Shown: positions 39,915-51,425 of the stretch, in pieces | Position numbering within the stretch: the first letter of the stretch is position 1 | How the letters are laid out: each line of letters begins with the position of its first letter | From: Gymnogyps californianus | Taxonomy: Eukaryota > Chordata > Aves > Accipitriformes > Cathartidae | Assembly: GCF_018139145.2 (NCBI RefSeq) | Contig: NC_059475.1 | Span: forward strand, 15,690,937-15,754,936 | Direction: 5' to 3' | DNA: 64,000 nucleotides | Translations under genes and position numbers: made by a program | The notes under the pieces: model-generated | Databases searched by the model: none | The model's input: only the letters and a program-made list of their open reading frames with translations | What the model was told of the DNA's origin: nothing

Positions 39915-40518
39915 TGTGGTGGTTTTGGCTGGGATAGAGTTAATTTTCTTCATAGTAGACAGTATGGGGCTATGGTTTGGATTTCTCCTGGAAACAGTAT
40001 TGGTAACACAGGGCTGTTTTAGTTACTGCTGAGCAGTGCTTACCGAGAGTCAAGGCCTTTTCTGCTTCTCACACCACCCCACCAGCGAGCAGGCTGGGGG
40101 TGCACAAGAAGCTGGGAGGGGACACAGCTGGGACAGCTGACCCCAACTGACCAAAGGGATATGCCAGACCATAGGATGACATGATCAGCATATAAAGCTG
40201 GGGGAAGAAGAAGGAAGGGGGGGGGGGGGCCAGAAACGACACACATTCGGAGTGATGGTGTTTGTCTTCCCAAGTAACCATTACGCGTGATGGAGCCCTG
40301 CTTTCCTGGAGATGGCTGAACACCTGCCTGCCAATGGGAAGTGGCAAATGAATTCCTTGTTTTGCTTTGCTTGTGCACGTGGCTTTTGCTTTGCCTATTA
40401 AACTGTCTTTATGAGTTTTCTCACTTTTACTGGTCTGATTCTGTCCCACATCCCACCAGGGGGGAGTGAGCGAGCAGCTGTGTGGTGCTTGGTTGCCGGC
40501 TGGGGTTAAACCACGACA
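39915..40518 (+). mobile_element. Solo LTR copy D, plus orientation
   Basis: This belongs to the same broad LTR family as A-C but in the opposite orientation. It starts at TGTGGTGGTTTTGGCTGGG, continues with GATAGAGTTAATTTTCTTC, and ends GGTTAAACCACGACA at 40518. A TATA box (CATATAAAGC) lies at 40190-40198 and a variant poly(A) signal ATTAAA at 40397-40402. A run of 12 or more G residues lies near 40218-40229. No clear target duplication flanks it (AACTG against CATGT), so it is older or rearranged. It is about 1.4 kb upstream of CpG island 2 and points towards NUCB2. Confidence 0.87.
40190..40402 (+). promoter_or_regulatory. LTR D TATA box to poly(A) signal
   Basis: CATATAAAGC at 40190-40199 is a consensus TATA box. 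ATTAAA at 40397-40402 is the commonest variant poly(A) signal. The spacing of about 200 bp fits an LTR U3/R layout. Activity cannot be judged from sequence. Confidence 0.5.
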
Positions 40519-41939
40519 CATGTCAAAAGGTCCGGTCCCAACCGGCTCTCCTTGTGCAATGTTGCGGTTTACCCTGATAAAATGCAGAGCCGCAAGTTTA
40601 CAGGTTCTTTTTGCACATATTTGTGGCATGTTTTCAACTGAACTTCAAGTATCATTGTATGTTTGTTTCAACTGTTCCCATCAGAACAGCTATTTATTTT
40701 TTTGCCATAAGTTGTTTGTGATTACTGACATGTACATAGGAATTTATGCTTAATAAATTCCAGTGCTTCCAGGTCCCAAAAACGATAGTCTACAAACTAG
40801 TGAAGAACGCTAACTGACCACAAAACTCTGTTTCTAAAGTGAAAAATAGTGTAGGAAAATGATTTTATAGTATTGAACAGTATCTCCTTGAGAGAGAGGG
40901 AAAGCTCCAAGTAGTGTCAGCCCTACTACTTTGGTAACTTTCTATTATCACAGATGTCATTATAGACAGTTTACATTCCCATTTTTCTTTCACATGCATA
41001 ACCCAGAAGCTACAATTTCAACCACCACTTTGGACTCCAATTCTCATTATAATTAAGCATTCAAAACCCCATGAGTTTTCAGTATCTTGCCTAGACTGCA
41101 CAAATCCCTCAATAATTTATTTTTTTCCTCTCATTTGTATAAACTATTGCAACAGTTTCTTAAAAAAAACATTAACTTGTAGATACTTATCTTGTAAATC
41201 AGAATAACAGAAATACGATGCACAGTGATAAAAGTTTTTCAAGAATTTGTACACGTCAATACATCTTTGTTTAAATATGAGTACAGGCTCACAGTATTGA
41301 AACATATTAACAGGTTCCAACTAGAATCTATGCTTATTCCAGAAATAGTTATTTTTATAGGAACTGTAGCATATTTGCTATGACAGCTAGTATTTACCTA
41401 CCCACTAAAAATAACTTTCCTGAATAATTTCTGAGCACTTTTAGTGCTGAATAAATGCCTAGAACGCACAGAAGACATTAGTCCAAAAAAACAGGTACCA
41501 TACTTTGAAACAGGGTGGGAATGGAAATCCACAAATCAAACCCCAAGCTTACACCAAGCATAAACAAATGTGCAGGCTGAAAATAGTTTCCTAAATTGTT
41601 TAATCTGCATAAAGGTCAAGATTTTTTCCCCCTTTTTCTCCTCTGTTTCTAAGAGGAAGGGAAAACCAAGTCTGAACACAGTAAGGCTCAAATGGGTGAA
41701 AAAGAATTAGCAAAAAAGAAGAAGGAGCAGTCCTGGAAAAGGATGCCTGAAAATACATTTTCAAATTCGCATATATCAGTTCACGACTGGACACGTAATA
41801 GTAACAATTTACTGCAACTAAGAAGGTTTGCACAAAATGCCGTTCGGTGTAAGGAGTAAATTTTCACAAGAGGTACCGCTGGAAGTGACAGCGTTCCCAC
41901 AGAGGACATGAGAGAGAAGTGAGCTATCAAGAAATAGCT
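40519..41939. other. Intergenic, upstream of NUCB2 CpG island
   Basis: This is AT-rich, unremarkable sequence between LTR D and CpG island 2. No gene or repeat family was recognised. Confidence 0.6.
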
Positions 41940-42329
41940 CCTGTCACTGGGAGCAGCAGCAGCTTTCGACGACCTCGCTGCTCCTCGCAGCAGACGCGCT
42001 CCTGCCGCAGACCGAGCGAACAGAAACACCTCTTCCTTTTGCAACGCAGCAAACAGGAGGGCAGCCGGGGCGAGGATCAGTTAACACTTACAGGCGGGGG
42101 GGGGGGTGAGGTGGGGGGTATTTTTAAAAGACGGCACTGTGCCCCCAGCCCGGGCCCGGCGCATCTCACCGCAGAAACCGCAGGCCGGGGCTCCCCTCAG
42201 GACCACCCGCCGCTAACCGAGACGCGCGTTACAAAGCGGCCTGGGGCCGACGGCCTGGCGCGGGGCTGAGGCAGGGCTCGGGCGGCCGCGACAGAGGGTG
42301 CCGGCGATGGCACAGGCCGAGGGCCGCCC

Positions 42330-42417
42330 GGAGGCCCATCCCCGGACTAACGGTCCCCTCGCGGCTGCCCAGCCCCCAGCCGGCCGCGCCACAGCCCGGC
42401 CCCCCCGCGCGGCCCAG
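42330..42417 (+). other. NUCB2: Candidate NUCB2 first exon (donor CCCAG|GTACGT)
   Basis: A strong plus-strand 5' splice site has its exon ending at 42417. The 5' edge given is arbitrary. Weaker alternatives further right include GACGC|GTAAGC near 43358 and GAGAG|GTAACT near 43641. The CCAAT and GC boxes lie downstream of this donor, which argues that a start near 42.69 kb with a later donor is also possible. Confidence 0.3.
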
Positions 42418-42497
42418 GTACGTGCCCGCGTCCCCACCTCCCCCGTGACGCCAGAAGCGCGCGGCCACAGCCCGCCCCCGCGGCAACCGCCACGTAC

Positions 42498-42560
42498 CTT
42501 CTCGGCGCAGGCGGCCGTGGTGGCGGCCCGGCCTCTCGCGCAATCTCGCCTCGGCGTCCG
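42498..42560 (-). other. Candidate antisense first exon
   Basis: On the minus strand GCCGAGAAG|GTACGT is a good 5' splice site with its exon ending at 42498. It lies just beside the CCAAT boxes, which work in either direction. It could mark a divergent non-coding transcript. The 5' edge is arbitrary and no downstream exon was identified. Confidence 0.25.
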
Positions 42561-42567
42561 GCGCTGC

Positions 42568-42655
42568 CCAATCAGAGCCGTCCGCGACGCCCGGGAGGGG
42601 GTCAGTCCCGGCCAATCCCCACGCTTCGAGGGGCGGGACCTGTCCCCATGGCAAC
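42568..42655 (+). promoter_or_regulatory. NUCB2: CCAAT, CCAAT, GC box, X-box cluster
   Basis: Within 88 bases lie CCCAATCAG (NF-Y), GGCCAATCC (NF-Y), GAGGGGCGGGAC (SP/KLF) and GTCCCCATGGCAAC (RFX X-box; one half-site perfect, the other diverged). This is a classic compact housekeeping-type core promoter arrangement. With the usual spacing for NF-Y, plus-strand initiation would fall near 42.65-42.75 kb. Confidence 0.6.
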
Positions 42656-42692
42656 GAGAGCCGGGGCCGCCGGAGTGCTGTGGGGCTGTCGC

Positions 42693-42741
42693 GCCGTACC
42701 GCACCGTACCGTACCGCGCCGTACTGTACCGCGCCGCGCCG
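42693..42741 (+). repeat. GTACC-rich tandem repeat in CpG island 2
   Basis: The bases GTACC, GCACC and GCGCC recur in tandem five-base steps for about 50 bases, immediately downstream of the X-box and GC box. On the minus strand the reading frame gives repeated R-Y-G-A-V type residues. It is a short, impure pentanucleotide minisatellite. Confidence 0.75.
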
Positions 42742-45700
42742 GGCCTCGCTGCGGTGCCGAGCCCCGCAGATCCTCCGGAGGACGCCCCCTTCATCCCCGC
42801 GCGCAGGAGACACCTCGCCCTTAAGAAGCAGTGGCTCCTCTCCCGTCGCAGGGCGACCGAAAGGTAGCATCGCCCGTCCCAGGCCGCCCCCGGGGCGGCG
42901 GTGCCCCCCTCGGCGGCGAAGGGGGCCGGCGGGAGGCGCCCCGCCGGCGCGGAGCGGGGCGGAGGCCTCGCGGCGGGGCAGCTGCTGTCAGGGAGAGCTG
43001 TTGGCCGGCGCGGAGGGGGAGGGGGATGCGCGCTCTCCGTCGCGGGGGTTTAACTGCCCTCCCTCCTGTCAGAGTGGAAAACACGAAATAACGGTGATGC
43101 GGGGGGAGACGGTGCGCGCGGTGGTGCCGGGAGCCGGGCGGGCGGGAACAGCCCGCTTGGCGAGGGGCTTTCTCGCGTGTGGCGGGTGGAGGTGGCGGGA
43201 GAGGGGAGCAACTGAACTTTGGCCGAGTGCGTCCTGCCGCCCGCCAGGAAGGGGGCTGCCCAGGTTTCCCTCCCTCCGGCCTTTACGCGCGGGTGCCGTC
43301 CGCCGGAGTCCATGGCTTTTCAGGAAGTAACACTTTAGCGGCCCCGCTGATCGACGCGTAAGCGGTTAGCTTTAAAGCACCAGGAGAAATTAACGCATAC
43401 CTGGCAGCAGCAGCAGCAGCAAAATCTTGACGGGCTGGTAATTGCACAACCGCAGGAAAAACTTCGGCTGCTTTGTCCAGGAGACTAGACTGGTTTCACT
43501 AGAAAGGGTATAGCTTTTCAGCGTTATGCTTACTATAGTACCACTGGAGGAGCTAGGTAAAATACTTTAGCGTAAGGCTAGCCATTGTACTCAGAAAATA
43601 TTCCAAAAGAGGAAAAGGTTGAAACATGGTTGTAGAGAGGTAACTTTTTTCCCTGAGAAGAACATGGCTATGGTTTTCAAAAGAGTTCATGTTTGGCAAC
43701 GCTTTTTAGTCAGCCTGTAGGAGAAAAAGCTTCTGTTGAGTTGTAAGTATTTGCTGTGGAGAAATAAGGTCCAGCATTTTCAAAATTAGACAATTACAGT
43801 AACAACAATGAAGCACCAGTACACCGTGGTATCAAGTTCAAGGTGGAGGTTTGCTTTGGGTCTTGTTTGTCATCTTGTTTTCTCCCACTCTAAAGAAAAG
43901 AACTGTAGTTGACTCAGTATTGGTGCAGTTCTACCCCGAATTCTGAAGTGACTGTCCCTCTCAACTAAACAGAGCAGCATGGGAAAGATTCCAACTCTAA
44001 AGACTGCATAGGAGATGAAGAGCCACTCAAAAATTGTTTGAAACCAGGTTTTGCTGTAACCTTTACTGACGTTTGCTTAAGACTCACAAAAGGTTTATGG
44101 GAGAAGCCCACATTTCTGTGAGCACTTAAGATCCGCTTATCTCTCTTACTGTCAGTCTTACTGTCAGCTACACAATGATCTTGTACGGTCACAGTACAAC
44201 ATCCACCATGGGCCGCAAATTATTAACCTCATTACATACAGTAACTCCTAATTGTGATTATGTATTTTCACTTTTACTCTCTACTGTAATCTTTTGGACA
44301 GTGGCAGTATTTTATTTTAGAATAAGACAGATAATTATATAAAAAAAGTAATAACATAAGTCTATCTTTAAAAAATTCAGAACAATGTGAATGTCATTCA
44401 CTTCTAACCAAGATAATTAACATAGACAAAAAAAAGGTGGAAACAAAATTATAAATTAATATTGCTCATTGAGTCTGCTTAAAAATTCCATTAGCTATTG
44501 GATGCAAAGGTATCTAATGTAGGCATCTGAAGTAAATTTGCTTGTGACTTGATGCTATAATACGGCTTGACAGATCATTATTTGATATGTGAAATTATAT
44601 TCAGAAAACCCCATTAAGCAAATAAAAACTAAGCAAGAATGACAAAAAGGATTATTTTTGAATAAGACTAAGAAGTTTCCATACCTTGGCTGTGTAGTAA
44701 TGGTAGTATTGCTGAACATAAACTTTTGGTTCATATAAACAAAGCTAAAGGTTTTCTGTCAAAAGCTGCCCCCAAGTGATATGTATATAACTTAAATTGT
44801 AATAATGAAAAAGGAGAGCAGTAGTTCTCTGGGATAATAAAAGATGTGAAGTATTATTCTATTGACTCAAATGTCAGAGGTGTAGAAATATCGACCCATG
44901 CTTCTAGTGATATACTGACTAAACAAATGCGCCTTAGGGTTGAGCAAATACTTTGGTTGCATGTAGTAGCATATTTGAAACGAGACTGCTTTTTACGCCA
45001 GAACTGACAAAATTACTGTTCACATTTATACAAAATGAATTTGTGAGATTCCAGGTGTGCTGTTGTCTTCTGTTCTGTATGGGAACTGAGCTTATAGCTT
45101 CCTCTACTATATTTGTAGTGGTAATTTTTTTTTTTTAATTCGTTTTTGAAGTTGATAAGAGTTTTATCAAGTATGCATTGAATTCAATACAAGTTTTTGC
45201 TTGAGTATTGGCTTCATAAATTTTTTTTTTTTGAGCCAACTTTATTGGAAAGAATTGATAAAATCATGCAAGTTCCTTTTAAAAACAAGACTAATATTTC
45301 AGCATTCTTCAGTCAATAAGATAGCTTTGTAGACACTGATATTTATTTTTCTGAAATGATGATGGGGAAGTTCCTTGGAGGCAGGTAGTATTATAAATAT
45401 GTATGTGTATCTGTGTGTGTGCACACAGGTTTTTAAATAATGAACCACTAACATTGCAACAAGAAGAAAAACAGTTTTCTTTTCAAACTTTACTTATGAC
45501 AGAGCTAAGCTTGTGCAGCAGCAGCCATACGTTTTGTTTCTGTGCCATCCTTATTTCTGGACATACAGTTGCATTGTAAATAGTACTTGATTCTTTCCCA
45601 CTTGAGCATTCGTAGTTTGTGTTACTATATAGTATCCCCTAGCATGTGGGTGACTCATTTAATAAAAGGCTGAAGTGTATCTTTTTTTAAAAAAGGTTCT

Positions 45701-46365
45701 GTCAGCAAATGATGTGCTACACACAGTTGAGGCGTGCTGTCTTTTCTGAGAAGCTGAAGAAAGAAGCTGTTCTATCAGCCAACTTTTAACCGTAAAGAGA
45801 ACGAAGCAGATAAAGTGCAGTGAGAAAAACGTAACAAATACAAGTCAAAAGAAAAGAATTTAAGCAAAGTAAACAGGATGAGAAGAAAGGATTCTACTGC
45901 CTTAATGTACTTAAATACTACTGTTTTATATGAAACTATATTTACGTACAGTATTAAAATGCTTCTTGAAAAAAATAAGGAATGTCTCCTGGTGCAGAGA
46001 ACTGAGTGGGATGTACTCTAACAAAAGATGAGGACAGCATGTCCAGATTGAAACCTGTTGGATATTGGCTAGGAAAAAAGAAGCAATATCTGAATCATGG
46101 GGTTAATGGACAACTTTGACAGAAGAGAAAAAATGCCTGAAGGATAATGAAAGGAAAACTGTTGCTACTTGTGTGGGTGGGACATTTACTGAAAGAGGAG
46201 AGAGGGAAAAAATTATGCTTACGTATTAACTTTTAAAAGGATGAATTCTCATTTGGGAAGAAAAGTATGCAGGTGTTTCTGTATTTTGAAAGATAACTCG
46301 TAAAGGGAAAACTATTGCAGATTGTAGCCATTTCCCTTTTCACATTGTTTTCTGCTCATGTCTTC

Positions 46366-46408
46366 AATCTATATATAGAGGAAGAGAAATCTATATATAG
46401 AGGACTGG
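46366..46408 (+). repeat. Tandem duplication of a 21-22 base unit
   Basis: ATCTATATATAGAGGAAGAGAA is followed directly by ATCTATATATAGAGGACTGG. The first 15 bases (ATCTATATATAGAGG) are repeated exactly at a spacing of about 22 bases. Confidence 0.8.
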
Positions 46409-47477
46409 TGACCTAGTGAAAAGACATCTTCACCACAATCAGAGGTTTACCGTAGCATCTTGAGCTGAAACAGGTTTTTGCACTTGCTTCTCAAAATTTT
46501 TGCCAGTCCTGAAAGAACAGGTAGGAACTAACGCTGATATTTCAGGTGTTTCCAAACAGAAAATATGACAGAAAACTAATCTGTTTCTGCCTAATTTCAA
46601 ACATTTAATGTATTTTTTTTAAGATTTTATGAGCTAATAAATTTATATCTTTGTAAATAATTTTTAAAGAAATGGAAAAACCCATGGAATTAAACATTCT
46701 CTATTTAAACTGTGATATGTGGACGGGTATATCACTGTTTCAGAGAGGTGAAAACAGATTCAAGATTCTAGATGGCTAGCTCAAACTGCTGAAGGAGTAC
46801 TTTACGTAGTTCAGATATAATATTTGTAATATTCCCATTCTAGTACTGAGGTTAGAGTATTCTTAGAAAGATGAAGATCAGTAGATCTATTTTGTCTCTT
46901 TCCTGGTTTTTTTAAATGCAGCACTACATATGAAGATTGTTCACTTCTCCAAGGTACAGCATTAAAATAGGAAGTCACAGTACGGTCATGACTATAGAGA
47001 ATATTGCTATCATCCTGCATGTCTGCACTATATCTCACACAGGTTTAGTTACTTCCATATCAGATACAGCAGGTGTGCATGAAATTTTATGAATAAGTAG
47101 GCTTATTTGTGTGTTCTATAAGTCTAGATTTATGTTTAGATTGCCCATCATGGTACACATGGGTTTGGCAAGTGCAAACATGCGATATGACATTTACAGT
47201 GTTGTGCTCTCTTGCTTTGTAATCATCCACTGAGCTTCTACATGTGCAGACACTACACACTATACACTGATATCACTATATGTTTTTGCCTATCTCAGTT
47301 TTAGAAAATTTGACATTGGGTGTTACTTCTTTAAAAATATTTGTGCTTTGCTAGGAAGGTGATGGAGACATCAGTACCAGAACTATGCTGTTTTCTGGGC
47401 CATAGGAGTTAAGTTAATGAAAAGTAAATTTTCAGGTTTATATTATAAACACCTAGCAGTTGTGTAAAATCGGTTTG

Positions 47478-48079
47478 TGTCGTGGTTTAACCCCAGCCAG
47501 CAGCTAAGCACCACGCAGCCGCTCCCTCACTCCCCCACCTCCTCCCAGTGGGATGGGGAGGAGAATCGGGAAAGAAGGTAAAACTCGTGGGTTGAGATAA
47601 GAATGGTTTAATAACTAAAGTAAAATATAATACTAACAATAATAATAATGAAATATAATAATAATAATAGTAATGAAAAGGAATATAACAAAAAAAAAAA
47701 GGAAGAGGGAGAGGAAAAAAAAAACCAGTGATGCACAATGCAATTGCTCACCACCCGCTGACCGATGCCAGAGCAGCGATCCACCCATCCCGGCCAACTC
47801 CCCCCTGTTTATATACTGGGCATGATGTTCCATGGTATGGAATATCCCTTTGGCTAGGTTGGGTCAGCTGTCCTGGCTGTGCTCCCTCCCAGCTTCTGGC
47901 ACACCTGCTTGCTGGCAGAGCATGGGAAACTGAAAAATCCTTGACTTAGGATAAGCGCTACTTAGCAACAACTAAAACATCAGTGTATTATCAACATTAT
48001 TCTCACACTAAATCCAAAACACAGCACTGTACCAGCTACTAGGAAGAGAATTAACTCTATCCCAGCTGAAACCAGGACA
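47478..48079 (-). mobile_element. Solo LTR copy C, full length
   Basis: It is 602 bp on the minus strand, antisense to NUCB2 and inside its 5' leader intron. The plus strand starts TGTCGTGGTTTAACCCCAG and ends GCTGAAACCAGGACA. It shares the AAAACTCGTGGGTTGAGATA segment with copy A and the TTTATATACTG (minus-strand TATA box, about 47808-47817) segment with copy B. The flanks GTTTG (47473-47477) and GTGTG (48080-48084) could be a 5-bp target duplication with one change. No internal retroviral sequence is present. Confidence 0.9.
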
Positions 48080-51069
48080 GTGTGCTAATGCCATGTTTAG
48101 CTGCTTGTATTAATGTTGCTAGAACAAACTTTAGAAGCTGCATTTTGTACTTATCTTTCAAAGCCCATAGCTCTTTCTAATTCAAATGTCCGATCCTGTT
48201 CCACCGAAGTTGATAGGAATTTGTGATTAACTTTAGTGGGATCAAGATCAAGGTTGCTGGCAGACAGCCTGCTTCTTTTCTTTTCTAATTGTATTTTTCT
48301 GTTCGTGCAAGTACATTGGTGGCTCTATTTTCTGCTGACTGTCTCATTCTTTTAGCTCTTGCTCTGTTTTTTTAAAACACTTTATACTCAGAGAGGTTTT
48401 TATTTTTCGTTTTCCCTGAAAGCTTAGGATATTGGCTTTGTTTATAAACTAAAGAATTTGTCAGTTCTAGAGCACTACTTTTATGATTAGTTCTCTTTAT
48501 GTATTACAAGTAGAAATGTTTGTTTATCCCTCCAGGAAAGATGAGATTGATTTCTGATACAAGCAGATGAGAGTTGTGCTAACTTTTCATCTAGGTGGGC
48601 TACATGTCTTTGACTAAAATCACTTAATTTCCAGATGACAATTGTAACACTAGCTCTATCCATCTGTCTTTAAGAAAGTAACCAGTCAGCTGAGCAGATT
48701 CATGACAATTTATATTTCTATTAAACTATATAGCAGAAGGAAGAATAGTAATAAATAATAGGCTCAAGCGACGCACCCATGGCAGGGCACGAGGATGTAT
48801 GCTGTACATTATGTACCACTGATGACAATGATCAAATTGATATTGCTCCTCTTCTGCAGCACTGTGATTGTCTGTTGACTAGGTGTCTCCTAGTCCTTAC
48901 AGAAGAAACCACATCCCTACGTCAGACACATAGATTCACCATAAAGTGCCTGGGAAGGGATGGGCATCCAGGAATGGGTTTCTCAAAAGTTGGGAACCGT
49001 TGAAGGTAGCCGGTAACAGGCTGAGAGTGGGATGAACTCATAATAGTAAAGTGTTTAGTGGAACAAAAACTGGAAAATCCTGCCTCTTGTCGCTCTTCCC
49101 TCTAGTTGCTGAATTTGAGATTCATGCTGAGTTTTTTTCTTGTAGCTGATTAATGTTAGAATTTGCAATGGGCCTAGTTTCTGTCTTCTAATATGTGTCA
49201 GAATAGAATGTGCTCAGTGACTCATTTGTGACTGTCACAGTCTAAAGGTTGACGCATGTCTTACCTGCTTTTATTGAGGAAATTTTGATGAGTATAGTCT
49301 TGGACTAATAGATACCTAAATACAGTAACTCTGCCTTCACTAGGTAATTATTTTTTATTCTAATAAATGTATTTCTAATTTACTTGTTATAGCACAGATT
49401 GTATAAACTGTTGGGTTCCTCAAAATACTACTGGAAGTCATGTGTTAAGCATAGTAGTCTACAAAGTCAGCTGCAACAACAGAGATATTTTTTGCTTATC
49501 CATTTTGGTCTTCTCTGCTTTTAATTCTTCCTGGTACTTGTGGATTTTTTGGCCTGTTTTATCAAAAGGGCTACAATAAAAACACCCTATGCACAACCTG
49601 AAACAAGACTGCCTGATGAGCAGTAGATAGCCTTCTTTTCAGAGTAGCTTATTGCATCAAATAGACGTGAAGAACATATTGTGATATCATCCAGTCTTTC
49701 CCATTATGTATGACAGCGTGTAATTACAAAGGTTGGTATTTCCAAGGGAACCCAAATTGCCCATGAGCACAAATCCCACAGAAAGTCAGCAGACCCAGTG
49801 GCACTTAATTTGATTAGGGCTTTTGATAGATAAGCTCTGCTGACTACTGCAGAGGTAGTTTAAGATGATACAACTCCAGTTGCCCATCCCAAATCTGCTG
49901 GAGATAAGTGCTCCCTCATATGAGGTTTGGCAGACCAACATGTTTGCTTGTACATCAGTTGTTTCAGTTCAGCGTAGACATTTTATGTATCAGTTTTCCT
50001 GAGTAGCAAGGAAAAAAAGTCTTAAAAATTTAACAGTGTGTCCCCCTTCGGCCTAAACTGACAATCTCCATCTCCACAATTATTGATGTGACTAGAAATT
50101 GTGGGTCAGCAGCTTAAAAAACATTATTTATGTCTTTAAAATGGATCAAAAGACCAGGTGTCATTTTTGAAAGTGTTGGCTTTAGTACTTGCTGTAGGCA
50201 AAGAATGAATCAATGCCATAACTATGGCTAGCACTTGAGTTTCTGGCTTCTCTGCCATGGTTCAGCTCACTCCATGACCTGTTGGTCTTACGTGCAATGA
50301 GCATGCTCAAATTATAGCCACATATGATTTTCAAAAACACCATTTACACACCTTACATAACTAGAGTGGCTTATGATATTATTGAATTACCTTTATTTCT
50401 ATAATTTTGTATATATGGAAATATTTCAGTTGGGAAAATATCCATCTATCAGGGTTCCAAATTTTTAGCATCAGAAGCTACAGTTTCTTTAAATGGATAT
50501 TTCAATCATACATAACCTTTTAAAAAAACAACATTTCTAAAAATACAGAGAGTATGTTTATTATACTGATATACTTTATAAGTCTTTTGCTTTTTATTAG
50601 TTTTGTTTTATATCCATTGCATACTTATGGCCTTTCACTTACCAGTTTACTAGACTGCCCCATTCATACCCTGCTAAAATTTCAGCAAGGTGGATTTTTG
50701 TTTTACCTGTAAATTTTTTTGACTGTGATGCTCTGTGTTTAGAGAAGTTATTGCCCAGGCTGTTCATCCAGAATCTTTCAGAGTAGATTTTGAGGTTCAG
50801 TTCTCCCCTATTCATTTTTTAAATACACTTAGCTGACAGATACTGAATTAAGTGTTTGCCTTACTTTTACTTTCTTTGCTGTATTTTTCATCTGAAAAGG
50901 AAAGTACAATGGCTTCCTCACAACTGTGTATCAATCTGCTTTGGAAGTGAACCACCACCTTGCAAATATTCTCAGTCCTACCTATAGAATTTGTAAACCT
51001 TTCTTGTTCAGAAGCAGTGCTCTGATAAAATCTGTAGCATAGCCTAGGCCTCCCGAGCTTCTTTTATTT

Positions 51070-51425
51070 CAAATGGGATATTAAAGGACTGGAAAAGATT
51101 CAGGGAAGACTAACAAGCACGATCAAAGGTCTGGAAAAGCTTCTGTAAAAGTAATCAGTAGGTAAGCTAGCACTCTTTAGGCTAGAAGAGCGAGGACTGG
51201 TGTGTGATTACTGTTGGAGAGCTATAATATGGAAATGGCAATTAAGAAGAAATTGTTTACATCTCTTCCAATACAAGAACTTAGGGTATCATTGAATGAG
51301 GTAAATGGATGACAGGTTCACAGCAGAGATGGTTCACACAACATGTTATCTGTGGAACTACTTGCCATCGGGTGTTACAGATGATACAAACTTTTTGTGG
51401 TTCAAAAATCAGTTGAATAAAATAC
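51070..51425 (+). mobile_element. Ancient CR1/L3-like LINE fragment
   Basis: The phrases AGGGAAGACTAACAAGCACG, ATCAAAGGTCTGGAAAAGCT, AGGCTAGAAGAGCGAGGACT and TGTGGAACTACTTGCCATCG follow the order of the 3' part of old CR1/L3-type LINEs, on the plus strand. It is heavily diverged and 5'-truncated. The 110-codon open frame at 51305-51637 begins in its 3' end and is not a gene. Confidence 0.55.

Larger units (their letters stand above)
41940..43370. promoter_or_regulatory. NUCB2: CpG island 2, NUCB2 promoter
   Basis: About 1.4 kb of dense CpG sequence contains CCAAT boxes at 42568-42572 and 42612-42616, a GC box GGGGCGGGAC at 42630-42639, and an RFX-type X-box GTCCCCATGGCAAC at 42642-42655. It is the only CpG island upstream of the NUCB2 coding exons and so is the likely promoter. 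Consensus splice donors occur on both strands (plus, exon end 42417; minus, exon end 42498), so bidirectional transcription is possible. The start site cannot be fixed from sequence alone. Confidence 0.75.

Noticed and set aside
42229..43330. Several open frames of 190-216 codons on both strands in CpG island 2
   Set aside because: Stop codons are rare in CpG-rich DNA. The frames overlap on both strands, are Arg/Pro/Gly/Ala-rich and have no recognisable domains.
48779..49003. 74-codon plus-strand open frame
   Set aside because: No recognisable domain or splice context, and the length is expected by chance in this region.
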